Part shown: positions 10,851 through 23,000 of the stretch, piece by piece
How positions within the stretch are numbered: the first letter of the stretch is position 1
Layout of the letters: each line of letters opens with the position of its first letter
Assembly (NCBI GenBank): GCA_028023455.1
Contig: JAQFVV010013342.1
Span: 45,001-109,000 of the forward strand
Length of the DNA stretch: 64,000 nt
Source: Epiperipatus broadwayi
Lineage: Eukaryota > Onychophora > Udeonychophora > Euonychophora > Peripatidae
Direction of reading: 5' to 3'
Position numbers and translations under genes: made by a program
Notes under the pieces: model-generated
Databases searched by the model: none
Told to the model about the DNA's origin: nothing
Seen by the model: only the letters and a program-made list of their open reading frames with translations

Positions 10851-13800
10851 CATTATCAACCATTATCAATGCACTGCAGGATGAAGGTCTCTCCAAGTTT
10901 AATCCATCTTCTCCGATCTTTAGCTTCTCTTCTCCACATCACCCCTGCACACTTTCTTATTTCATCCATCCATCTCACATGCGGTCTCTTTCTGGGTCTC
11001 TTACAATCTCTTGGAATCCAGTTTAAAATTTCAATTGTCCATCTATTATCATCTATTCTAACAATATGTCCAGCCCAACTCCACTTCAATCTTTTAATTT
11101 TTTCAATGAGGTCTGTAACAACTGTTTGTTCTCTTACCCATACATTGCGTTTACGATCTCTTCTTGTTACTCCCAACATACATCTCTCCATACTTCTTTG
11201 AGTGGTCTGAAGTCTCTGAATTGTTCTTCTATTAAGTGTCCAAGTCTCAGATCCATAAGTAAAAACTGGTAAAACACATTTGTTAAAAACCTTCCTTTTC
11301 AAACCCATAGGCATATTTCCTTTTAGTATCAAGTTATTTCTACTAAAAGCACTCTGACCAAGTTTAATTCTATGCATAATTTCCTCCATTATGTTTCCAT
11401 CTGTATTAATAATCTGACCAAGGTATTTGTAACTGTTAACTTCTTCTAATTCATCATAATCAACCTTTATTTTCATATTTTGAGCAAATCGATTAAACAT
11501 TACTTTAGTCTTTTTACCATTTATCTTTAGTCCTACTTTCCTACTTTCATCTGATAATTTCTGCAACATTTCCTGCAGATCTGAAGCATTATTTGCAAAA
11601 ACAACTACATCATCTGCTAAATCTAAATGACTTAAATAATCACCATTTACTTTCACTCCTTTAGTTTCCTATTTTAATCCACAAAATACTTCATGCAGCA
11701 CTGCTGTAAAAAGTTTTGAAGATATGGAGTCACTTTGTCTTACACCTTTCTCAATGTTGACTTTCCTAGTGTCATTATGTAATTAATTGTTGCTGTTGCA
11801 TTTTTATAAATATTCTTTAAAATATGACAATATCCTGGATCTATACCTTGATGATCTAATGCTTTAATCACTGAAGAAATGCTTATAGAATCAAGTGCCT
11901 TTTCATAATCTACAAATCCTAAGCATAATGGCAACTCATATTCATTTGTCCTTTCTATAACTTCTCTCAATACCTGGATATGATCTACTGTACTAAAACC
12001 ACTTTTAAATCCGGCTTGTTCTCTTGGTTGGTGGTAATCCAATGTTCTCTGTAGACGAGTAGTAATTATCTTAGTAAAATTTTTATATAAAACTGATAAA
12101 AGGCTGATAGGTCTGTAATTTCTAATATCTTCTTTATCACCTTTTTTAAATATTAATATTATTACTGCATTCTTCCAATCATCCGGTACATCTTTATCAT
12201 TTAGACATTTGGTATATAACTTTGCTAAAAAAATTTCTATTTCTTCACCTGCTTCTTTTAATATATCAATTATAATTCCATCATTACCTGGAGCCTTTCC
12301 TTTCTTCATACATTTAATTGCATGTCTCACTTCTTCATTTAAAATTCTGGGCAATTTGGAAGATGTAATAGATATAGGAGGTACTTGTTCTTTATTATTA
12401 TATAATTCTTGATCAAAATCTTCTACCAATTTCATGATGTCATCTCTCCTTTAGTAATAATTCCATCTTTTTTTCTTATTGCAGATATAAATTTCCTACC
12501 AATGCCAAAATGTTGTTTTACATTCTTAAGACTTTTATTTTCTTCTACAGCTTTCCTTGCTAGTTCACAGTTATACTTTCTTATATCATTTTCAACTCTT
12601 TTCCGCACCATTTTACAAAATTCGAGATATTCAATTCTTTTTAATGCATCATTTTTGTATATCTTCATATTCGTTCTTTTCTTCATAAATTCTCTAGTCT
12701 CAGTAGAAATTTTATTGGTCAATTGCTGTTTCTTTCTAACAGCTATCTTTGTTGCAGTTTTCAAAAGTGTATCAGTTATTTTCATATTAGTTTCATTCAA
12801 ATCTGAATCATGTTCAAAGTCTACTAATATTTGAAACCGATTTGTAAGTTCTAATTTAAATTCATTAGAATGTTTCTGAAGATTAGGAATATCAACTGTA
12901 AATATTGTTTTTCTTAATAATTTTTGTCTCTCTAGTTTTACATTAACACGTATCTTACACCTTACTAATCGATGATCACTTCCTGTGTTAAATTTATTAA
13001 GAACATTACAATCTTGAAATATGTATTTCCTGTTAATCAAAATATAATCCAATTCTGAAGTACCTTCATTTGGATGCTTCCATGTCCATTTCCTTTTAAC
13101 ATTTTTCTCAAAAAAAGAATTCATAATATAAAGTTTTTCTTTTTCTGCAAACTCCTCAAGTCTATGTCCTCTCTCATTTCTATTACCACAACCAAAATTA
13201 CCCACAGCACTTTCATCTTTTATTTTTTTTTACCAATTCTAGCATTAAAGTCTCCCATAACAATTTTAAAATGGTGTTTATTCTGATCAAAAGCCTTTTG
13301 TATATCCATATAAAAATCTTCTACTACTTCATCGCTATGAGAACTTGTTGGGGTATAAACCTGAGTTATCTGCATTTGGTATCTGCTATTAAGTTGTATA
13401 ACTAATCTTGCCACTCTGTCCGACACACCATCAATCTCCACAATATTGTTCTTCCACTTTTTATTTATAATGAATCCTACTTCACCTGTATTTCCAATAT
13501 TTGTGCCTTTATAATAGAGTATATGTCCACTTTTTAAATCAATTGTGTCTTCACCTTTTTTTCTAACTTCACAAAGTCCAATAATGTCCCATTTAATATA
13601 AGAGAGTTCTTCTTCTAATTCTTGCAATCTTCCTTCACTTGAAAGTGATCTGCAGTTGTAAGTACCTAAATAAAAAGTCATCATCAAATGGCAGCCTAGG
13701 TCCGCAATCAGGGGATCCTTAGCACCCTCCGCCTTTGGCCACTAACCGCTGCCTTGGTTGGTGACTTTATAGCCTCCTGGCAATAAGGGCCATGCTTTAT

Positions 13801-14140
13801 TTTTGTCTGTCATAATTGTATATATGTATTGGAAAAATATTTATCATTTACACAAACATTCATTCTGCCTTATCAGGCACTGAGAAGAAAGTCCATGGTG
13901 TTTCTTGATCTTAAACTCAGAGATAAAAAGCCAATAAACTCACCACGCTGGCTAATGCGTGTTGGTGGGCAGCCCATCCATGTTCGTATACTACATGAAT
14001 AATCACATAGTAATAACAGCTGCAACGACAAGAACGTATCGAGTGGACATTAGGAATTTGCCCTGCTTGGTTTCTTTAAGGCGTCCAAGAGGAATCGAAG
14101 GGTCTCCTTTCAGTTAATAGCAAAACTCCTTCCTGTGGCC
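10851..14140 (-). mobile_element. RTE-clade LINE, copy 1, nearly complete
   Basis: This is a non-LTR retrotransposon running right to left. In transcript order it has a 5' leader (14140-13688), an endonuclease, a reverse transcriptase, the C-terminal RTE domain and a very short 3' end. The leader shares long blocks with the leader of copy 2 (19653-19985), for example around the 'ggtgactttatag' block and 'agcccatccatgttcgtata'. Copy 2 lacks about 80 bases and about 13 bases that are present here. (TA)n lies on both sides, so any target-site duplication would be made of TA units. The element is dead because of the breaks described in the ORF entry. Confidence 0.85.
10856..13687 (-). pseudogene. 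RTE ORF: endonuclease plus reverse transcriptase, broken
   Basis: This single ancestral ORF is now split into four frames: 13687-13220, 13205-12432, 12435-11740 and 11656-10856. The APE-type endonuclease shows GTYNCRSLSSEGRL, catalytic Glu in LCEVR, MGDFNARIG and TGSDHRLVR. The reverse transcriptase shows KGKAPGNDGI, NYRPISLLS, motif A FVDYEKALDS (family usually EKAFDS) and motif C LADDVVVFA (usually FADD). The C-terminal part carries YGSETWTLNRR, WAGHIVR and W--REAKDRRRW, typical of RTE/BovB-like proteins. Comparison with copy 2 locates the damage: a frameshift in a homopolymer near 13217-13230, a small indel near 12440-12450, a one-base loss near 11783, and a Trp-to-stop change near 11670. 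In life the protein nicks target DNA and copies its own RNA there. Confidence 0.85.
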
Positions 14141-14161
14141 ATATATATATATATATATATA
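14141..14161. repeat. (TA)n at 5' side of RTE copy 1
   Basis: This alternating AT tract sits between the LINE leader and the left tip of the next PLE hairpin, so two unrelated elements touch the same microsatellite. Confidence 0.85.
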
Positions 14162-14184
14162 ATTTGCTATCTGCATTTCTTCAA

Positions 14185-14654
14185 TATACATAATTATATA
14201 ATTGAATATTTATAAATACAGCAATCAGATATATTTTAAAATGTTATCCCCTTAGTAGCGCTTTAGATTATCTAGTCTTTGCCATCTAACACTTTGAAAA
14301 GCTAACCTTCCCAAAATTCTGTGATGTTAACGTATGATGCCTGCCCGTTAATTAAATCATGTTTGTATTTGTGGGTTTAACTTCAAATGCAATAATGTTA
14401 AATTATTGCATGTTGTGAAAAAATAACAACAAAAGAAAAATATCAGAAGCTATGTTAATATACAAATACAAACATGACTTAATTAACAGGCAGGCAGCAA
14501 ACGTTGGATCACAGAATTGTGGGAGGTTAATCTCTCAAAGTGATAGTTGACAAAGACTACGAGGATAGTATAAAGCATTCGTAAGTGGATATAATTTTTA
14601 AAATATATCTGATCACTGTATTTATAAACATTCAGTTATATAATTATATATACA
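14185..14654. mobile_element. PLE tail hairpin with GIY-YIG C-terminal remnant
   Basis: The arms 14185-14371 and 14463-14654 are imperfect inverted copies. Plus-strand blocks such as 'aacatgacttaattaac', 'ttttaaaatatatctgat' and 'tgtatttataaa' pair with complements in the left arm. The central segment plus the start of the right arm translates in broken frames to the PLE C-terminal signature (CNNVKLLH, KISEAM, YKHDLINR), similar to 1-345. It is therefore a plus-strand PLE 3' end with a truncated inverted copy attached head-to-head and tips outward. The left tip lies about 25 bases from the (TA)n tract at 14141-14161. The protein is disrupted by frameshifts and stops. Confidence 0.7.
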
Positions 14655-16798
14655 TATCCATCCACATTTTATCATACTATTATAAAATATTATGTATTAT
14701 ATTTAAAGAAATTATGTTTATTAATTTTATTGTAACTGCCGGAATGGCACAACAGTACAATGCATACACAATGAACAGAACAGGGTCCCTGAAGTGACTA
14801 TATATTTCAAGTACAAATTTATCAATTGCAATAACCATTATAAAGCACACGTTAACTTCATCTACATGCTGGAATAAAACTAAGATATTGTAATGAGGGA
14901 AAGGCTACACAGGGCCCCAGTTACTATTCGAAGAAGAATACTGGGATGTTCCAACACACCTTCTCTGAGGTAAATAAATATGTGGACTTGGTCCCAACAC
15001 ATGCAAGTGGAATATAAACCATGTTACAGAATCCAGCTATATTAGTTAAATATAATGACAATAATAAATATTAGAATAAAATCTCTCCTGAAAAAATATC
15101 TATCATTGGGGAGAGTAATTCTCACTCCTCCAAATACAATAATTATCATACAATGACACTAAAGCCAAATGCATCCCACAATGATAAAAGAGGAATACCA
15201 TTAATCCTAAGCATAAACATGGCAAGATAAAATAAATATCACTTGAAATAAAAACAATAATTTATCTCTAAAAAAACTAATACAAGAAATAATGCACTGC
15301 CATCAACAAACAAATACTAGTCAATGTGACTTTTAGAAAAGTATATACCTTGAATAGCGTAATAAATTTTGCAAATAAGAAATACATATATAATGAATAG
15401 CAGCAAGATATTTTAAAAATAAATTGTTTACAAGTGCCAAATGTAAAACAATACTAAATGTATCACTAGCATTATAATGAAATTACTATGTTATACTATG
15501 TAAACCTTTTGGTGTGCTTCTGATAAATATAAGGTACTTATGTATTTAGCAGAAATATATAAAACTCAATTGCTGGATGTGGAAAATAATGCCCTTTGGA
15601 TGGTGAACCATGTTAAAGCAGTGCAACCATCATTTTGTAAATTTAAAATAACATAAATTCCAATGACCTTCCAAAACCAACTACACCCACATTTATCACA
15701 AGGTCGTATCGATAAAGCACATTATCCGCTTATAGTTGTACATATCACATTTTGATTACATGCCGTATTTGAAGAATTCTGTTTAATGATTGATAATTGA
15801 CACCATCATCAATTGCTCTTAAATGATCACTATAATAAAAGTGAATTTATGGGACCTCATATTGATCTCAGATATAAAAGAATCCCCGAAGAGTTACGTG
15901 AAATTACGATGAAGCACTACAACATGGAGATCAAATAATAGAAATTAGTAGTATGTTTGAAAGTCCCATTCTGAGTTTGTAATCTAATTGAAATATGTTC
16001 TATCAAAAATTAAAAATAATTTCTAATTCCAGGCTATAATTTACTGCGCAAATAAGTTTTGAGGTCGGTAATTCTGAAGGATCTAATTACAGTGGGTGAT
16101 GCTAACTAATTAAGAGGTGTATTTTATTGAACTAGGCTTTGTAGATTATAATTGCATAAGAAAGCTCTGATTAAAAGAGAATGAGTATTCTAGAGTAATT
16201 GCTATTAGGATAAGCATGATAATAAAACGTAGGATATTATATCAGGTTATTTAAAGGAAGTTAATAAGTAGATAGCGATGGTCAATTTTCCTGTCTGTTT
16301 ATTCCTTTCATAGTTGGACTATTTTTTCTAATAGGAAATTAATGAAGTTTTATAGTAGTAAGTGGTTTTATTTAATGATTGAATCCCAGTAAAATCGTTC
16401 CTGCGATTCAATTACTAAATTATCAATCAAATTGTCTTATCATGATTTCCAATACAATACATATGTTCTCTGAGACAACCATAGGATAAGATACATTATT
16501 TTAAGTTAATGTGATTTTGTTTGTGTTCTTATTTTAAGATTCTTAAATTATAGAAGAGTAGTTAAATCAGTATTTAACTGAAATATTATGGTAGTCGTTG
16601 TTTATTGTGGGGAATTTCCTAATGATTACAATAGGATAGCAGCAGAAGAATTTCCAAAATATCAATCCCATTGGGGAGTGTATTCTATATACTTCTCAAT
16701 GTTAAAATCTCTCCCTATTGTAATCGTCCCTAGAGTCTACCTTAAGTGTTAAGGTTAAATAAGTTTCAAGTTCTATAAAGAGACTTGTAGTCTATTGT
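14655..16798. other. gene-free AT-rich stretch
   Basis: No coding region or recognisable element is seen between the PLE hairpin and RTE copy 2. Confidence 0.4.
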
Positions 16799-16806
16799 TG
16801 GTATCA
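16799..16806. repeat. candidate target-site duplication of RTE copy 2
   Basis: The octamer 'tggtatca' occurs here and again at 19997-20004, just outside the two ends of LINE copy 2. It overlaps the element's ATC-rich tail, so the left boundary is not certain. Confidence 0.4.
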
Positions 16807-19800
16807 TCATCATCATCGTCATCAACCATTATCAATCCACTGGAGGATGAAAGTCTCTCCAAGTTCAATTCATCCTTTCCGTTCTTTAGCTTCTCTTCTC
16901 CACATCACCCCTGCACACTTTCTTATTTCATCCATCCATCTCACATGTGGTATATTTTTGGTTTTTTTACAATCTCTTGGAATCCAGTTTAAAATTTCAG
17001 TTGTCCATCTATTATCATCTCTTCTAGCAATATGTCCAGACCAACTCCGCTTCAGTCTTACGTTTTTCAAGGATATCAGTAACATGTGTTTGTTTTCTTA
17101 CCCATACATTGCATTTTCGAGCTCTTCTTGTTACTCCCAACATGTATTTCTTCATACTTCTTTGAGTGGTCTGAAGTCTCTGTATTGCTCTTCTATTAAG
17201 TGTCCAAGTCTCAGATCCATAAGTAAGAACTGGCAAAACCCATTTATTAAAAACCTACCTTTTCAAACACATAGGCATATTTTTTTTTAGTATCAAGTTA
17301 TTTCTACCAAAAGCACTCCAACCAATTCTAATTCTATGATTAATTTCATCCATTATGTTTCCATATGTATTAATAATCTGACCAAGGTATTTGTAACTGT
17401 TAACTTTTTTTAATTCGTCACAATCAATCTTTATTTTCATATTTTGAGAAAATCAATTAAATATTACTTTAGACTTTTTAACATTTATCTTTAGTCCTAC
17501 TTTCCTACTTTCATCCGATAACTCCTGCAACATTTCCTGTAACTCTAAAGCATTATTTGCAAAAACAACTACATCATCTTCAAAATCTAAATGACTTACA
17601 TAATCTCCATTTACTTTCACTTTTTTAGCTTCCCATTTTAATCCACAAAATATTTTTTGCAGCACTGCTGTAAAATGTTTTGGAGATATGAAGTCACCCT
17701 GTCTTACACCCTTCTCAATGTTGACTTTCCTACTATCATTATGTAACCTAATTGTTGCTGTTGCATTTTTATAAATATTCTTTAAAATATGACAATATCC
17801 TTAATCTATCCCTTGATGATCCAATGCTTTAATCACTGAAGAAATGTTTATAGAATCAAATGCCTTTTCATAATCTACAAATCCTAAGCATAATGACAAC
17901 TCATATTCATTTGTCCTTTCTATAATTTCTCTCAATACCTGGATATGATATACTATACTAAAACCATTTTAAATTCGAGCTTGTTCTCTTGGTTGGTGGA
18001 AGTCCAGTGTTCTCTGTAGATGAGTTGTAATTATCTTAGTAAAAATTTTGTATAAAACTGATAAAAGACTGATAGGTCTGTAATTTCTAATATCTTCTTC
18101 ATCACCTTTTTAAATATTAATATTAATACTGAATTCTTCCAATCATCTGGTACATCTGTATCATTTAGACATTTTGGAATATAACTTTGCTAAAAAAATT
18201 CTAATTCTTCATCTGCCTCTTTTAATATATCAATTATAATTCCATCATTACCTGGAGCCTTCCGTTTCTTCATAAATTTAATTGCATGTCTCCATTCCTC
18301 ATTCAAAATTCTGGGCCATCCAGAAGATATAATATGTATAGGGGGTACTTGCTCTTTATTACTATATAATTCTTGATAGAAGTCTTCTACACATTTCATG
18401 ATGTCATCTGTGTTTTTAGTAATCATGTCATCTTTTTTTCTTATTGCAGATATAAATTTCCTACCAATACCAAAATGTTGTTTTTCACTCTTTAGACTTT
18501 TATTCTCTTCTACAGCTCTCCTTGCTAGTTCACAATTATACTTTCTTATAGCATTTTCAAATCTTCCGCACTATTTTACAAAATTCGAGATATTAAATCC
18601 TTTATAATGCATTATTTTTGTATATATTTATATTCCTTCTTTTCTTCATACATTCTCTAGTCTCAGTAGAAATTTTATTGGTCAATTGCTGCTTTTTTCT
18701 ACAAGTTATCTTTGTTGCAGTTTTTAAAAGTGTATCCGTTATTTTCCTATTAATTTCATTCAAATCTGAATCATGTTCAAAATTTACTAATACTTGAAAG
18801 CGATTTGTAAGTTCTAATTTAAATTCATGAGAATGTTACTGAAGATTAAGAATATCAACTGTAAATATTATTTTTCTTAATAATTTTTGTCTCTCTCGTT
18901 TTGCATTAACATGTATCTTACATCTTACTAATGGATGATCACTTCCTGTGTTAAATTTATTAAGAACATTACAATCTTGAAATATGTATTTTCTGTTAAG
19001 CAAAATATAATCCAATTCTGATGTACCTTGTTTGGATGCTTACATGTCTATTTCCTTTTAACCTTTTTCTGAAAAACAAGAAAGAATACATAATATAAAG
19101 TTTTTCTTTTTCTGCAAACTGCGCAAGTCTATGTCCTCTTTCATTTCTATTACCGTAACAAAAATTACCTACCGCATTTTTGTCTTTCATTTGTTTACCA
19201 ATTCTAGCATTAAAGTCTCCCAAAGCAATTTTAAAATGTTGTTTACTCTGATCAAAAGCCTATTGTACATCCATATAAAAATCTTCCACTACTTCATCAC
19301 TATGAGAAATTTGTTGAGGCATAAAACTGAATTACCTGCATTTGGTATCTGCTATTAAGTTGTAAAACTAATCTTGCGACCCTATCCGATACACCATCAA
19401 TCTCCACAATGTTATTCTTCCATTTTTTATTTATAATGAATCCTACTCCACTTGTATTTCCAATATTTGTGCCTTTATAGTAGAGTACCTGTCCACTTTT
19501 AAATCAATTGTTTCTTCATCTTTTCTTCTAATTTCCCAAAGTCCAATAATGTCCCATTTAATATAAGATAATGCTTCTTCTAACTCTTGCAATCTTCCTT
19601 CACTTGAAAGTGATCTGCAGTTATAAGTACCTAAATAAAAAGTCGTCATCAAATGGCAGCCTGAGTCCGCAATCAGGGGATTCGTAGCACCATCTGCCTT
19701 CAGCCACCAACCGCGGTCTTGGTTGGTGACTTTACAGTCTCGTGGAAATAAGGGTCATGATTTATTTTTGTCTGTCACGATTGTATATATTGAAAAAATA

Positions 19801-19996
19801 TTCTTAAACTCGGAGATAAAAAGCCAATAAACTCACTACGCTTGGTGAGCAGCCCATCCATGTTCGTATACTATATGAATAATCACATAGTAATAACAGC
19901 TGCAACGACAAGTACGTATGGAGTGGACATTAGGAATTTGCCCTGCTCGGTTCCTTTAAGGCCTCCAAGAGGAATCAAAGAGTCTACTATAGTAGA
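16807..19996 (-). mobile_element. RTE-clade LINE, copy 2, decayed
   Basis: This is the same family, order and orientation as copy 1: leader (about 19985-19653), endonuclease, reverse transcriptase, C-terminal domain, then a short (GAT)n-type 3' tail visible as 'atcatcatcatcatcgtcat' on the plus strand. Such simple-repeat tails replace poly(A) in RTE-like elements. It carries many more frameshifts and stops than copy 1. The leader is shorter through two internal deletions. Confidence 0.85.
16822..19652 (-). pseudogene. RTE ORF, heavily broken copy
   Basis: The frame survives only as short pieces. The endonuclease start (TFYLGTYNCRSLSSEGRL) lies at 19652-19443, and MGDFNARIGK begins at 19223. 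The reverse-transcriptase segment with APGNDGIIIDILKEA is at 18426-18190. The motif C segment is at 17665-17453, where the expected FADD reads FEDD, a change in the metal-binding block. The C-terminal pieces with YGSETWTLNRRAIQ (17236) and GHIARRDDNRW (17085-16870) follow. It ends QWIDNG-stop at 16822, matching copy 1. It preserves the Trp lost to a stop in copy 1 and so helps define the ancestral frame. It is not functional. Confidence 0.85.
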
Positions 19997-20004
19997 TGGT
20001 ATCA

Positions 20005-23000
20005 AGGTAATGTAAGATAGAGAGCTGTGGAAGAACATGGCAGGGAAGGTTACATTATATATGATTTATTAGCTTTTGAAATAATTTAACTTTTAAATTA
20101 TTTCATCTCATTTTTCAAATTGCAATCGCCAAATAAAATAATTTTTTAAATGAAGCTCGCCAAATTGTAATCCACAAAAGGAACATACTGACACCTCTAT
20201 TATACTCTTATTAATGATGGTCGCATAAATCGAATATATGCCAGATAGCAAACTTTTATAATAACTTTCTGATATCTCACAAGGGTATTGAATAAAACAA
20301 ACACATCCCGTGAAAACCAATGCGTTCAGATAGAGAAATGTCAACGTATGATTCAAGGGTGATGTAGCTTATTAATATCTCCAAAACAATAAGCCATAAC
20401 AACTCTCCTCCCCCCTCAGTTAAAATTCATGGTTCTACAATTGCTTTGGTAATTCATTTCGAAAACACTGAGAATTAGACCAATAATAAACATTATAAAC
20501 ATATTTCTAATAAACTAAAGAGGACGAGAAAACTCGACTCACTCTCGCAATACTTTAACGACCTAAGTATTCCCCACATAAATCACCAATAGCATGGTTA
20601 CAATTAATTTCTTTCTGATAAGAAATTATCTTCATTCTCCTTTTCCAATAAACTTTACCATCTTTAAATTGACCATACTATTGTATTGTCATGATCAGAT
20701 AGGCAGGGAATAAACACTCTTATTGATTTTATTAAGTCATAATGCCACATTAATTTTCGAACAATAAATTTATGAGTTCTTAATTCAAAATTGGAATAAT
20801 ATGGTCTCAGGGTTCTTATGCGGAATTTATGAATTCGTTGATCAATGAATGCTATCCTAGCAATAACCTGTAGGAGGCATCCACTTAATTTAGAAGGTAA
20901 CATCTACTTTTCATTAGCCAATAATAAAATTTTACAAATTAATAAATAGTTAACTAAAATAAAATATTCTAGCAACTTTAAATTTTGAACTATATTAATA
21001 TCGACTTGAAGTGAATTCGAATACCAGGAGTGGAAAGAGATTTTATGTCCACTCAAGATATTAGTGAACAATATAATTTTTTTAAAAAATCAAAATAATT
21101 AATTTGACGGTAAATTTCCTTCTATATATTTGCAGTTTAACTACAATAGGTTGTAAAGAAAATTATGAAGGTTTCTTTAAAGCAAATTTCATATTTTTTA
21201 AGAATAACAAATTGAAGAGTTAAACCTTTATTATGTGTCTATACATGGACAAGCGTTGGAATATTTATTTAAGATTGCATAAAATTGTTAAGATTTCTGG
21301 ATTCTATGGGTAACAAAGACATTAAGAGAATTCACCAAATTTCATTAACAAAATAACATTTATTAACCAAAACTATCAATTGTAAATTTATAAACATTAA
21401 TATATCAAAACATCGTAGTAATCCGGTAATAACAATAATAATAATAATAATATTTACAGCGAATTTTATAAATCGCTATGGAGAATAGGATCCCATTTCT
21501 TTATATTTACATACGATGTCACTAAATTACATGCCTTTATCATTCAGTAACCATGTATGGATTTAACTTAAATAGTTCAATTAGTTAAATTGATTTTGTT
21601 TAAACATTTTGCTTTCACTATAAACATGTATAATTATTTTATATATCGGTACACAAAACAAACAATTTATGAGATAAAATTTTAAACTCATTCCGTTCGG
21701 ACAGAAGGATATACTTTCGATGCTACAGGCTTAACTTTACTTTTATAAGCCAAACATTAAACATTATTTTATCACAAAATGACATTAACTAACGTCTGCG
21801 GTCTGAATTTATATCTTTTAACTATAATCTTTTATTAATCAACATTAGAATGTTCACTTGACACTTTTGACTTTGTAACTTTAAGCAAAATTTCAACTCT
21901 TTCAAAAGTCACACATACATTTGCACACGCTCAAAGTATTCTATACCCCAACAATAAGTAATGGCACTACTAAGCTCACCATTCCAGAGGTGACTTGCTT
22001 CTATGATCATCTAGTCATGATACTCACCACTTATTTAGGCTACTAACACTAATTTTAAATTTAGAATGGTTATCGGTTTTATAAATGATTGCGAGCAAAG
22101 CTCAGACAAATGCATTGTACACCAATCCTTAATACACCCTTAAATATTAAAAAGTGCCTCTGAAATAGGTAATAGACTTCAAGTATGAAATACAGACAAT
22201 AACCAACCACTTAAGTTAACAACTTACACAGTAAAAAATATATTACTACGATGTTATATCCATGAGGAAAAAAGACTACAAAGCAATAAAACTGCGATAA
22301 CATGAACCTGGAGGGCGTTCCTCCTATATGAGGGCAATAACATATCTTAGGACTAAGTCGCTACCCACGCAGAACACGGGAATGCACAGATTACGACTAC
22401 TAATGGAATGTGAAAACATATCTCCCATGAAAATATATGACCATAGAAATGGAGAATAATCTTCAATCTCCTAATAAATTAATTAAAAATCTCTAACACC
22501 GAGAATCATGAGAGTGCTCCGCTTAACCTCAACCCTCAAGGTAGCAATGACTTGGCATACATTGGACAGACAATGATCATTTAAAAATATCACTTATATC
22601 AGAGAGAACTGGGTCTGAACTCTTGCTAACCGATAATATTGGTGTATAAAACCGATAATAGGACAATTGTCAAATATGACTACAATAAAATTATCTTAGA
22701 TTTAGTAATAAAAAAAAAGAAATGTGCTTCATTGCACAACATATAACACTTATCATTACATTTTTCACAACCCAACATATAGCGATATTTCAAATCCTAA
22801 TACTACGTAATTAATATGATATAGCGTAGCTAGTGTTAAAACTCAATAATAAGCATAAAAATATATGCGTGAACCTTTGATGTAAATATTTCAAAAACTT
22901 TCACAGATACAAGTTATTAATATCATCGCAGAATCACGATTAAACTGTAATGATACTCAAAGGCATAACTCACCCTACTATGACCTAACTTCGATATAGG

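Noticed and set aside
10869-11272. Plus-strand open frames across the LINE
   Set aside because: Antisense shadows of the RTE protein; the minus strand carries recognisable EN and RT motifs. The same applies to 12209-12834, 13074-13286, 16795-17290, 18398-18607 and 19131-19358.
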